Positions 15,619 through 23,367 of a DNA stretch of 64,000 nucleotides are shown piece by piece. The stretch covers positions 83,045 to 147,044 of the forward strand of contig JAGAXM010000006.1 of the NCBI GenBank assembly GCA_017940895.1. The letters run 5' to 3'. Source of the DNA: Clostridiales bacterium. Lineage in GTDB: Bacteria > Bacillota > Clostridia > Saccharofermentanales > Saccharofermentanaceae. The stretch's first letter is position 1, and each line of letters starts with the position of its first letter. The position numbers and the translations under genes are program-made. The notes under the pieces were generated by a model. The model ran no database searches. It saw only the letters and a program-made list of their open reading frames with translations, and was not told the DNA's origin.

Positions 15619-17313
15619 ATGGAACTTAACGGAGCGAGAATCATCATCGAGGCCCTGATCGAACAAGGGTGTGACACAGTCTTCGGCTATCCCGGAGGAC
15701 AGGTACTCAACATCTTTGACGAGCTGTATAACAGCAAGGACAGGATTACGCACATTATCACCGCGCACGAACAGGGTGCCTCACACGCTGCGGACGGTTA
15801 CGCGAGAGCAAGCGGCAGACCCGGCGTCGTCATAGCAACTTCAGGTCCGGGATCCACAAATCTCGTCACGGGTCTTGCCACGGCTTACCTCGACTCGATT
15901 CCTGTCGTTGCCATCACGGGCAACGTTCCCTGCAGTCTGCTGGGACTCGACAGTTTTCAGGAAGTAAACATTACCGACATAACCAGGACCGTTACCAAGC
16001 GGAACTGGATCGTGAAGGATGTAACCGAGCTTGCGGATACAATAAGGGAAGCTTTTCGAACTGCTGTATCAGGCAGACCGGGACCGGTACTCATAGACGT
16101 TCCCAAGGACGTTCAGGTAAACAAGTGCGAGTTTACCCCCATGGGCAATGCAGGTAAGACACCCGTACCCGAAGCAGACAAAAAGGCATTAAGGTGCGCC
16201 GCAGAGCTCATCAACGAATCTTCACGGCCCTACCTGTATTTCGGAGGCGGTGTCATCTGTGCAAATGCCGAAGACGAGATCCTCGAACTTTCATCCAAAG
16301 CCGATACAGCCATAGGCTGCTCTCTTATGGGACTGTCTGCAATCCCTTACGACACACCTCGTTTCCTCGGTATGCAGGGCATGCACGGACACTATGCTTC
16401 ATCCAAGGCGGCAGACGAAGCAGATCTTCTGATCGCAGTCGGAGTAAGATTCAGCGACCGTGCGACCGGTAACAAAGTCCGCTTCAACAAGAACTTCAAG
16501 GTCATACACATTGACGTCGATGACAAAGAGTTCAACAAGAACATCCCTGCAGAAGTCGCCGTCAAAGGAGATATAAAGGAAACTCTCAGCAGACTGAACG
16601 AACTTATAGAACCCGGCACGCACACGGAATGGATAGGCAGGCTGACGGAACTTAAGAAGCTCGAAGAGACCTACACCGAACAGGCAATGAACAATACTCC
16701 GGAAGGCGTCCTTAACCCCTACCGGATCATCGACATCGTAAGCAGATTCTCGAAGGGACTTCCCGTAGCCACCGATGTCGGGCAGCACCAGATGTGGACT
16801 GCACAGAGGTTTCCTTTCGATACGAAGCGAACCTTCCTTACAAGCGGCGGTCTCGGCACCATGGGGTACGGCATGGGAGCTGCGATAGGTGCTTCCAAGG
16901 CAACCGGCAAAAGAGCCGTGCTGTTCACGGGAGACGGAAGCTTCGGCATGAACCTTAACGAACTTGCGACTTCGGTAACCAAGAAGATTCCGCTCGTCAT
17001 AGTAATAATGAACAACGGCGTGCTCGGCATGGTAAGACAGTGGCAGACCCTGTTCTACAGCGAACACTACTCAGAGACCACGCTGGACAGGCCTACCGAC
17101 TTTCCCGCTCTCGCTAAGGCATTCGGAGCAAAGGGCGCAAGAGTGTTTACCGAAGATCAGCTCGAATTGACCTGCATGGAGGCTTTCTCATTCGACGGCA
17201 CATTCATCATAGACTGCGCGGTCGACTGCGACGAATTCGTCCTTCCAATGCTCCCGCCCGGAGGTTCCATCGACGACATAATAACGACAAAAAACATAAA
17301 GGAGAACACATAA
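15619..17313 (+). CDS. ilvB: Acetolactate synthase, large (catalytic) subunit
   Basis: This ThDP- and FAD-dependent enzyme condenses pyruvate with pyruvate or 2-oxobutyrate in branched-chain amino acid synthesis. Motifs include GYPGGQVLNIFDEL, the catalytic Glu in HEQGASHAADGYARASG, TSGPGSTNLVTGLA, and the ThDP-binding TGDGSFGMNLNEL...NNG. ATG 15619 follows ACGGAGG by 5 nt, and the open frame upstream belongs to the attenuator. It has 564 residues. No ilvN regulatory subunit gene follows: ilvA starts 1 bp after the stop. An ilvN may lie elsewhere, or the enzyme may work without one. Confidence 0.95.
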   Translation: MELNGARIIIEALIEQGCDTVFGYPGGQVLNIFDELYNSKDRITHIITAHEQGASHAADGYARASGRPGVVIATSGPGSTNLVTGLATAYLDSIPVVAITGNVPCSLLGLDSFQEVNITDITRTVTKRNWIVKDVTELADTIREAFRTAVSGRPGPVLIDVPKDVQVNKCEFTPMGNAGKTPVPEADKKALRCAAELINESSRPYLYFGGGVICANAEDEILELSSKADTAIGCSLMGLSAIPYDTPRFLGMQGMHGHYASSKAADEADLLIAVGVRFSDRATGNKVRFNKNFKVIHIDVDDKEFNKNIPAEVAVKGDIKETLSRLNELIEPGTHTEWIGRLTELKKLEETYTEQAMNNTPEGVLNPYRIIDIVSRFSKGLPVATDVGQHQMWTAQRFPFDTKRTFLTSGGLGTMGYGMGAAIGASKATGKRAVLFTGDGSFGMNLNELATSVTKKIPLVIVIMNNGVLGMVRQWQTLFYSEHYSETTLDRPTDFPALAKAFGAKGARVFTEDQLELTCMEAFSFDGTFIIDCAVDCDEFVLPMLPPGGSIDDIITTKNIKENT

Positions 17314-17314
17314 C

Positions 17315-18508
17315 ATGCTTACACTAGACAAGGTTTATCACGCGAAATTCATATTGGATCAGGTAATAAGACAGACGGACATGATCGCAGCTCCGAAGAT
17401 CAATCCCGGCGCCGAACTCTTTCTCAAGACCGAGAATCTCCAGATAACGGGATCTTTCAAGGTCAGGGGCGCATACTACAAGATGAGCCAGTTAACAGAC
17501 GAAGAGAAGGCTAAAGGCGTCATCGCATGTTCTGCCGGCAACCATGCCCAAGGAGTCGCCCTGGCGGCAGCCAAGAACGGTATAAAGTCTGTTATCTGCC
17601 TGCCCGACGGAGCCCCCATCTCCAAGGTCGAGGCGACAAGAAGCTACGGAGCGCAAATCTGTCTTGTTAAGGGAGTCTACGACGATGCATATGCAGAAGC
17701 ACTGAGACTTAAGGATGAGAAAGGATACACTTTTATCCACCCTTTCGATGACGAACTCGTCATAACGGGACAAGGAACCATCGGTCTCGAGCTTCTCGAG
17801 CAGCTCCCCGATCTGGATGCAGTGATAGTTCCTGTCGGGGGCGGGGGACTTATCTCCGGTGTGGCATTTACCCTTAAGACACTTAACCCCGATGTTAAGG
17901 TATACGGTGTACAGGCCGCAGGTGCCCCGAGCATGTTTAATTCCGTTCACGATCATAAGATCGAGCGTCTCGAAGCAGTATCGACGATCGCCGACGGCAT
18001 CGCAGTCAAGGAACCCGGCGAGAACACGTTCAAATATGTATCCGAATATGTAGATGAGATCGTTACGGTAACGGATGATGAGATATCGGCGGCTATACTC
18101 GCACTCATGGAGCAGCACAAGCTTGTCACGGAAGGAGCCGGTGCCGCAGCAGTTGCAGCCGCAATGTTTAACAAGGTTCCTCTTGAAGGAAAGAAAACCG
18201 TATGCCTCTTATCCGGAGGAAATATAGATGTTACCATCCTCTCGAGAGTAATAAGCCGCGGCCTTCTCATGACCGGCAGGACTTATACGGTAAAGATCGA
18301 ACTTATCGATAAGCCCGGTCAGCTCCTCGAAGTATCACGCATCATCGCCGAACTCGGAGCCAACGTCATAAGAGTCCATCACGAGCGTGCCAACGAAGGA
18401 AGCGACGTCAACGGCTGTTACCTCAGAATGACGCTCGAGACCAGAAACTACGAACACATCAAACAGATCCAGAAAGCACTCAAATCACACGGATTCAAAA
18501 CAGTATAA
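17315..18508 (+). CDS. ilvA: Threonine ammonia-lyase with C-terminal ACT domain
   Basis: This PLP enzyme deaminates threonine to 2-oxobutyrate, the isoleucine precursor. The PLP lysine is in ITGSFKVRGAYYKM, followed by SAGNHAQGVALAA and a glycine-rich PVGGGGLISG. From about residue 325 there is one ACT domain (YTVKIELIDKPGQLLEV...ANVIRVHHER). The 397 residues are the short form often called catabolic, but the place between ilvB and ridA behind an Ile-sensing leader argues for a biosynthetic role. AAAGGAG lies upstream of the start. Confidence 0.95.
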   Translation: MLTLDKVYHAKFILDQVIRQTDMIAAPKINPGAELFLKTENLQITGSFKVRGAYYKMSQLTDEEKAKGVIACSAGNHAQGVALAAAKNGIKSVICLPDGAPISKVEATRSYGAQICLVKGVYDDAYAEALRLKDEKGYTFIHPFDDELVITGQGTIGLELLEQLPDLDAVIVPVGGGGLISGVAFTLKTLNPDVKVYGVQAAGAPSMFNSVHDHKIERLEAVSTIADGIAVKEPGENTFKYVSEYVDEIVTVTDDEISAAILALMEQHKLVTEGAGAAAVAAAMFNKVPLEGKKTVCLLSGGNIDVTILSRVISRGLLMTGRTYTVKIELIDKPGQLLEVSRIIAELGANVIRVHHERANEGSDVNGCYLRMTLETRNYEHIKQIQKALKSHGFKTV

Positions 18509-18520
18509 AGGAGAGAAAAC

Positions 18521-18892
18521 ATGAAGACTATCCACACGGACAAAGCACCCAAAGCAGTAGGTCCCTACTCACAGGCTGTAGTAAGCGGCAGCCTCGTATA
18601 CACCTCAGGACAGATCGCGATCAACCCTGAGACCAACGCCGTAGAAGCAACCAACATCGAAGGTCAGGCCGAGCAGATCATGAAGAACCTCGGTGCCGTT
18701 CTCGAGGCTGCAGGCTCCTCATTCGACAAGGCTGTTAAGACAACATGCTTCCTTGCTGACATGAACGACTTCGCTGCATTCAATGATATCTACGGCAAGT
18801 ACTTCACATCACTTCCCGCAAGATCATGTGTCGCAGTTAAGACCTTGCCGAAGAACGTACTCGCAGAAGTAGAAGTCGTAGCCGAAGTTTAA
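18521..18892 (+). CDS. ridA: RidA enamine/imine deaminase
   Basis: RidA (YjgF/YER057c/UK114 family) hydrolyses reactive enamines and imines released by PLP enzymes such as IlvA, protecting other PLP enzymes. The 123 residues carry the signature AVGPYSQAV at the start, TSGQIAINP, and the C-terminal PARSCVAVKTLPKNVLAEVEV with the substrate-binding Arg. It follows ilvA by 12 bp with AAAGGAGAG in between, a direct functional partnership. Its stop overlaps the rmuC stop on the opposite strand by 4 bp. Confidence 0.96.
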   Translation: MKTIHTDKAPKAVGPYSQAVVSGSLVYTSGQIAINPETNAVEATNIEGQAEQIMKNLGAVLEAAGSSFDKAVKTTCFLADMNDFAAFNDIYGKYFTSLPARSCVAVKTLPKNVLAEVEVVAEV

Positions 18893-20340
18893 TCTTCGCT
18901 GTCGAAGATATCATCATCTTCAAAGCCGGAATCGATACCGAGGATCCTGTCGGATTCCTCGGAGTCGATCGTGGCTATCGTACCCATTTTCTTCTTCATG
19001 ATCCTGGTGCGGTCCTTGATATCCTGAGCAGCTCTTGAAGCCTTATCAATACGGTCCTCCATCTTGGCAGCAGACTCTTCAAGCTTGGTGATCTGAGTCT
19101 TGGTTGCCTCCAGGATCTTACGGATCTCCTCACTTTTCCTGTTAAGAGCCATATGCCTGAAGCCGATGGAGATAGTGTTAAGCAATGCCATGACAGTCGT
19201 AGGTCCCGCGATCATGACGCGCTTGCTGTGGCAATAATCAGACAGTCCGTCTATTCGCAGAACCTCCGCGTAGAGCCCTTCGGTCGGAAGATACATGATC
19301 GCATAATCAGCCGTATTCGGCGGATCAAGATACTTGTCACTGATAGTGACCGCTTCCTGCTTTATCCTGTTGGTAAGTTCGGTGCGGGCGGACTTCACCG
19401 CGGCCTCATCACAATTCTCGGCAGCCTCTGCGATCCTGTTATAGATATCAACAGGAAACTTCGCATCTATAGGAAGATATGCAGTCCCGTCTTCAGAAGG
19501 GAGCTTGATCGCATACTCAACCCTGTCGGAAGATCCGCTCTTAGTCGCGATATTCTCTTCATACTGATCTCTCGCGAGTGTCTGCTCCAGGATTCTTCCG
19601 AGCTGCACCTCTCCCCAGTTGCCTCTGGTCTTAACATTACTTAATGTCTTATTAAGATTGGTAACGCCTGACGACAGCTGCTGAAGCTCTCCTAAGCTCT
19701 TATAAAGATTTGCCATCTGCTCGCCAACCTGCTTGAAGCTTGAATCAAGCCTCTCATTCAAGGTCTTATCCAGCTTCTCATCGACAACGCCGCGGATCTC
19801 GTCGAGCTTTTTCTCGTTGGACTTCGTCATGCTCTCGATCGAAGTGCGCAAGGTATTATTCATCTGCTCCTGCATCTTAAGAAGAGATTCTCCCGTCGAC
19901 TTCTGCATCTCCATAAGAGATTCATTCGTGGATTTCTGCATCTCCATGAGCGAGTCACCGGTGGTCTTCTGAAGCTGCACGATCGCTCTGCTCTGGCGCT
20001 CGCCGCTCTCGTTCATCTCCTTGCGGAACTCGGCGAAAGAATTATTCTGCGAACGCGTCATCGCATCAAGACGCTGTGCCTGATCTTCACGGTTGTCCTT
20101 CAGTGAGCCCGCAAGAGTATCCTGCACGGCCTTATTCTGCACATACTGGTTCTTGCTCATCATGTCGAACTGCACCGACACCTTCTGAACCGCTTCCTTA
20201 TTCTCATCAAGCTTATCAAGAAACATCTGAACGGCTTCACTGTCATCGTCTTCTTCGACAGGTCTTCTGACAGTAACAAGGATCACAACCGCAAGCACCG
20301 TGATCACCGCCAAAAGTCCGATTATAATAATGTCACTCAT
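18889..20340 (-). CDS. rmuC: DNA recombination protein RmuC
   Basis: RmuC is a membrane-anchored, coiled-coil nuclease-fold protein that limits rearrangements at inverted repeats. An N-terminal helix (about residues 3-22) is followed by a long coiled coil to about 220 that includes near-repeats of a 10-11 residue unit (LMEMQKSTNES, LMEMQKSTGES). The conserved domain begins at TRGNWGEVQLGRILEQTL and includes LPIDAKFPVDIYNRI, YAIMYLPTEGLY and MIAGPTTVMALLN. It has 483 residues. Confidence 0.93.
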   Translation of the reverse strand: MSDIIIIGLLAVITVLAVVILVTVRRPVEEDDDSEAVQMFLDKLDENKEAVQKVSVQFDMMSKNQYVQNKAVQDTLAGSLKDNREDQAQRLDAMTRSQNNSFAEFRKEMNESGERQSRAIVQLQKTTGDSLMEMQKSTNESLMEMQKSTGESLLKMQEQMNNTLRTSIESMTKSNEKKLDEIRGVVDEKLDKTLNERLDSSFKQVGEQMANLYKSLGELQQLSSGVTNLNKTLSNVKTRGNWGEVQLGRILEQTLARDQYEENIATKSGSSDRVEYAIKLPSEDGTAYLPIDAKFPVDIYNRIAEAAENCDEAAVKSARTELTNRIKQEAVTISDKYLDPPNTADYAIMYLPTEGLYAEVLRIDGLSDYCHSKRVMIAGPTTVMALLNTISIGFRHMALNRKSEEIRKILEATKTQITKLEESAAKMEDRIDKASRAAQDIKDRTRIMKKKMGTIATIDSEESDRILGIDSGFEDDDIFDSED

Positions 20341-20448
20341 AAGATAAACACCTCCGTACTCTATCCTTTGCTAAGAGTTTACCCGGAGGCATGTCCTATT
20401 ATATGTACTGAATTAATGATATATTGTCTTCATCAGGAGGGATGAACC

Positions 20449-20829
20449 ATGATCAACGAATCCGACAGAAGAATAGTAGAGAAGCTCGTATCCAAGATGC
20501 GCACCGAGAGCATCATCTGGATAGTGATCGCCATTTTTCAGATATTAAGCCTGGTAGGCATTGTATGCGGAATATATAACCTTGTCGTAAGCATAATGAA
20601 CCTTAATACAGCCAAGAGGATCCGCGAGTACCCCGTAGGTGTCGTACGCTCGTTTGAACCCATGGCCGGAAGCCTCATAATAATGTGCCTCAACATATTC
20701 CTCGGAGCTTTCATAGGAATCGTCGGCTCTCTGTACCACATCTTCGGCGTCAGAGGCTATGTTATGGACAACCGCGATGCGTTCTTACGCGTAGAAGCAG
20801 CGCTTACGGGACAGTCTCCTGCAAATTAA
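20449..20829 (+). CDS. Small membrane protein of unknown function
   Basis: The 126-residue protein has two long hydrophobic stretches (about 23-50 and 73-98), each probably one or two membrane helices, a basic N-terminus (NESDRRIVEKLVSKMRTES) and a soluble tail. AGGAGGGATG lies upstream of ATG 20449, so translation is well supported. It diverges from rmuC and is followed by a hairpin. I do not recognise the family. Confidence 0.7.
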   Translation: MINESDRRIVEKLVSKMRTESIIWIVIAIFQILSLVGIVCGIYNLVVSIMNLNTAKRIREYPVGVVRSFEPMAGSLIIMCLNIFLGAFIGIVGSLYHIFGVRGYVMDNRDAFLRVEAALTGQSPAN

Positions 20830-20831
20830 AG

Positions 20832-20860
20832 AGGCACGAATCAGAATTCGTGCCTTGAAA
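20832..20860 (+). terminator. Hairpin after the small membrane protein gene
   Basis: AGGCACGAAT (20832-20841) pairs perfectly with ATTCGTGCCT (20846-20855) across a 4-nt loop. The following TTGAAA is a poor T-tract, so it is a weak terminator or a stabilising stem. Confidence 0.5.
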
Positions 20861-20966
20861 GGAGGGTGTTATGAAGTAAGGAACATTATTGAAACATCTA
20901 TATCTTACTCCCCTCCGCGGTTTACTTTGATATGTAAACAAGGCAAAATATAGGCAAACTTCAGGT

Positions 20967-20981
20967 TAAAATGAATTTATG
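20967..20981 (+). promoter_or_regulatory. -10-like TAAAAT six nt before the ATG of the 86-residue protein
   Basis: TAAAAT at 20967-20972 is followed by 6 nt and ATG 20979. There is no Shine-Dalgarno in the 15 nt upstream and no good -35. The arrangement fits a leaderless mRNA. Confidence 0.35.
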
Positions 20982-21239
20982 GTATTAGAAGGACGCACAT
21001 TTAAAGGCAACAGGCTGCTCGCGCTTCACGAGATTAAATATGAGAACCCCGACGTAAGCTTTTCGAGAGAGCTTTCGGAGGCGATTGTTATTCTGTGCCG
21101 TGAGATGGATGTGCCCGTTCCTTTCTGGATGAAGAAGAACACGCACGAATTCGCGGCGTTCCACCAGACAATATTCTTCGACGAACAATATACTGAGAAA
21201 GTTAATTTCGAGAGATTTCAGATAAAGATGACGAGATGA
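20979..21239 (+). CDS. Conserved-looking 86-residue protein of unknown function
   Basis: This is a soluble, mixed-charge protein with no signal or membrane segment. Visible stretches are LLALHEIKYENPDVSFSREL and a C-terminal EFAAFHQTIFFDEQYTEKVN. Codon use resembles the neighbours. The stop abuts that of the convergent divIC gene exactly (21239/21240), which argues that this is a real gene. There is no ribosome site before ATG 20979. Function unknown. Confidence 0.6.
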   Translation: MVLEGRTFKGNRLLALHEIKYENPDVSFSRELSEAIVILCREMDVPVPFWMKKNTHEFAAFHQTIFFDEQYTEKVNFERFQIKMTR

Positions 21240-21566
21240 TCAGCCGCCCGTGGTCCTGAAGATAATCTCACCGGGATAAACCATGTCGAGCTGCGATCTC
21301 GCGACATTCTCCACATAATCGGCATCCTGACCTGCGACACCTCTGGCGAGGATATTGTTATTGCGGTCTTCAAGAGCTGCCTTCTGAGCTTCGAGCGTCG
21401 CCCTTTCCTCAAGAAGTCTTTCACGTGCCGTGCGGACGTCGTAATACTTGGTCGCACAGAGCACGACAACAACGACAAACGCGATGCACACGAGCGTCAT
21501 CGGCAGTGAGAATCCTCCCTGCCTTCTTCTTATCTTTCTGGGCTTGTCACTTACAATCTCGCTCAT
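21240..21566 (-). CDS. Septum formation initiator, DivIC/FtsB family
   Basis: A 108-residue bitopic membrane protein with a basic cytoplasmic N-terminus (KPRKIRRRQ), one membrane helix (about 20-42), a coiled coil (RTARERLLEERATLEAQKAALEDR split over about 46-70), and the family's terminal ENVARSQLDMVYPGEIIF. DivIC/FtsB acts with FtsL and DivIB/FtsQ in the divisome. An expected partner such as an S4-domain gene is not adjacent; the gene stands alone between two oppositely oriented genes. Confidence 0.88.
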   Translation of the reverse strand: MSEIVSDKPRKIRRRQGGFSLPMTLVCIAFVVVVVLCATKYYDVRTARERLLEERATLEAQKAALEDRNNNILARGVAGQDADYVENVARSQLDMVYPGEIIFRTTGG

Positions 21567-21645
21567 ACCGCTATTCTAGAGTAAAAACCGCACGGTCTGA
21601 AGTACTCTGAAAGGTTTTTAATAATACTGTAATAAAGGCGTGTGA

Positions 21646-21660
21646 TACAATCATCACATG
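21646..21660 (+). promoter_or_regulatory. -10-like TACAAT six nt before the metzincin-like gene
   Basis: TACAAT at 21646-21651 (TGTGATACAAT context), 6 nt, then ATG 21658. The only SD-like string (AAAGG, 21635-21639) is too far away. No clear -35. Fits leaderless transcription. Confidence 0.4.
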
Positions 21661-22296
21661 GAAACAAAGCAGACAAATCCCGTGAACAAATACCCCGTTA
21701 TGCTCGAAGGTGACACGATCACCTGCTACGTGCTCTTCCACCCCGCTTTTCTCGGGAAGAACGCCGAATGGGAGATGACTTACGCCGATGCCTGCTGCGC
21801 CGGAATCAAGAAATACTGGGAGGAAGCGGGATTTTCCGTAGACATCCGCCGCATCGAAAAGGGAAACAAAAGACCTCACATATGCGTTGTCCCCGCCAAG
21901 ATGACGAACACCTCTTATGTAATGAGCCGCTGGTGGCGCTGGGGCTGGGGACTGTTCAGATCCTCCTTCCACCCGGAGTCCTTCATGATCAACTGGTCAA
22001 GAAGACATCCCGGCAACATTCATCTTAATCTGAGAAGAAAGTACACAAAAGACAGATTCATGAGAGTCGCCGCGCACGAGTTCGGTCATATATTGGGACT
22101 CGGCGACGCTTACGATGCACATTACAGGTTCTACTACGAAGTTCCCGGCACCGAGAACTACATGATGAACAGCAATATACGTGTCAGCGAAGAAGAAGCG
22201 CAGATGGTAAGGCGCGCACAGCAGACCGGAAAGATGCAGTATTTCCCGATAAAATTCTCGGCAAAGCACTTTTTCAAAAGATTATTCAAAAGATAA
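21658..22296 (+). CDS. Metzincin-like zinc metalloprotease (HEXXHXXGXXD)
   Basis: The 212-residue protein carries HEFGHILGLGD at residues 140-150, that is HEXXHXXGXXD with Asp as a third zinc ligand, as in snapalysin-type or M43-type metzincins. A candidate Met-turn is at NYMM (Met169/170). There is no signal peptide, so it looks cytoplasmic unless exported otherwise. The preceding WWRWGWGLF stretch is strikingly tryptophan-rich. No recognisable inhibitor or substrate gene is nearby. The catalytic motif is clear; the subfamily is not. Confidence 0.68.
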   Translation: METKQTNPVNKYPVMLEGDTITCYVLFHPAFLGKNAEWEMTYADACCAGIKKYWEEAGFSVDIRRIEKGNKRPHICVVPAKMTNTSYVMSRWWRWGWGLFRSSFHPESFMINWSRRHPGNIHLNLRRKYTKDRFMRVAAHEFGHILGLGDAYDAHYRFYYEVPGTENYMMNSNIRVSEEEAQMVRRAQQTGKMQYFPIKFSAKHFFKRLFKR

Positions 22297-22359
22297 ATAC
22301 AAGTGCGCTTATTGGTTTTTGACTTTTTTGTAAACTGTTGTCAGACTGCACTAATTTAT

Positions 22360-22388
22360 TTGAAAGTAATACTTTAAAGTTGTAATAT
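22360..22388 (+). promoter_or_regulatory. Promoter of the zinc-ribbon/HD-like gene
   Basis: TTGAAA (22360-22365), a 17-nt spacer and TAATAT (22383-22388), with GGAGG at 22418-22422 seven nt before ATG 22430. Confidence 0.65.
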
Positions 22389-22429
22389 ATACCCATCGTT
22401 ATAAAGCAATACGAAATGGAGGCCCACGT

Positions 22430-23269
22430 ATGAAAAAGTGTCCCGATTGCGGTATGGTAATTGCCAATCAGGCTATCAGATGTCCCAAGTGTAAGTTCAA
22501 TTTTGCCGAGAGCTCCGATATGAACGCAGCAGTTCCTGCAGAAGCAGCAGCAGTTTCCGCTGCAGCAACAGGCGCAGCAGCGGCTCCCAAGGGCGTTGCA
22601 GGCATTATGCCTATGATCGATGTTAAGGCAAGCAATGTTGACGAACTTTACAACCAGCTTAAGGCTGCTGTTGTTAAGAGAAAGACTGAGTTCGATCACT
22701 TTATCGACTTCCTTGAGAACAGAACAAACTGGCTTACCGCTCCCGCAGAGCTCGAAGGACCTTTGGCTTGCGAGAAGGGTCTCCTTATCAGAAGCGTTGC
22801 AGTTACTAAGCAGCTTCTCAGAATAAAGGATACGATCATGCCTCAGCTCGACGAGGAGTCAGCTATCATCATCGGTCTGTTCCATGATGTAGGCAAGGTC
22901 GGAATCGAGGGCAAGCCTTACTTCATCGTTAAGGAATCCGCTGCTCCCACTACCACATCAACTCTGGGTCTTTCCTTCTCCACAAGAATCTCTACTGCAG
23001 ATTCTGCACCTAAGAATTCTTATTCCGTTAACCCTAAGCTCGTTCACATGGATATCGGCGTAAGAAGCCTCTATCTGGTTTCCCAGTATATGCTCCTTTC
23101 CGATGACGAAGCACAGGCTATCAGCTATGCTACGAACGTAAATGCTTTGGGCGGAAACCTCTCACCTTATACACTCATCCTGAAGACATCCGTTGATCTT
23201 CAGACTGCAGTTTATGAGAACCAGGATACCGTATCAAGCTATAGCTTTACGGTTATCGAACCTAAGTAA
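22430..23269 (+). CDS. Zinc-ribbon plus degenerate HD-domain protein
   Basis: The protein has 279 residues. The N-terminus is a CX2C...CX2C zinc ribbon (CPDC, CPKC at residues 4-21), followed by an Ala-rich linker (about 31-60) and an HD-phosphohydrolase-like domain with the His-Asp pair in LFHDVGKVG (His152-Asp153). In related clostridial HD proteins the first metal His occurs in EGGLVEHSLNV; here the same place reads EKGLLIRSVAV. The later His-rich segment is also lost, although a final Asp may remain (TSVDLQTAVYE). Hydrolase activity is therefore doubtful. The codon choice looks like that of a well expressed gene. A terminator follows. Confidence 0.6.
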   Translation: MKKCPDCGMVIANQAIRCPKCKFNFAESSDMNAAVPAEAAAVSAAATGAAAAPKGVAGIMPMIDVKASNVDELYNQLKAAVVKRKTEFDHFIDFLENRTNWLTAPAELEGPLACEKGLLIRSVAVTKQLLRIKDTIMPQLDEESAIIIGLFHDVGKVGIEGKPYFIVKESAAPTTTSTLGLSFSTRISTADSAPKNSYSVNPKLVHMDIGVRSLYLVSQYMLLSDDEAQAISYATNVNALGGNLSPYTLILKTSVDLQTAVYENQDTVSSYSFTVIEPK

Positions 23270-23298
23270 TTTATCTTTCTTTATACTCCATTTCTTTT

Positions 23299-23340
23299 CC
23301 CCGCCGCTCTCCTCAAGAAACGGCGGGGTTTCTTATTTAA
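23299..23340 (+). terminator. Intrinsic terminator after the HD-like gene
   Basis: CCCCGCCG (23299-23306) pairs with CGGCGGGG (23321-23328) across 14 nt, followed by TTTCTTATTT. Confidence 0.8.
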
Positions 23341-23351
23341 ACGTAATTCTT

Positions 23352-23367
23352 TACAATACAGATTATG
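23352..23367 (+). promoter_or_regulatory. -10-like TACAAT seven nt before the decarboxylase gene
   Basis: TACAAT (23352-23357) is followed by 7 nt and ATG 23365. No Shine-Dalgarno is present and no convincing -35 lies in the terminator T-tract upstream. Fits leaderless transcription. Confidence 0.4.

Noticed and set aside
18889..18892. Gene truncation at the ridA/rmuC junction
   Set aside because: Both proteins end at their family-typical C-termini; the stops merely share a TTAA palindrome.
19850..19970. Short direct repeats in rmuC as a mobile or CRISPR-like element
   Set aside because: They encode in-frame heptad-like coiled-coil repeats within a normal RmuC protein.
20860..20885. Minimal frame ATG-AAG-TAA after a strong GGAGGG, with a complementary CCCCTCC downstream
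   Set aside because: A two-codon frame is too little to call; the SD and anti-SD pairing may be chance, though the sequence is odd.
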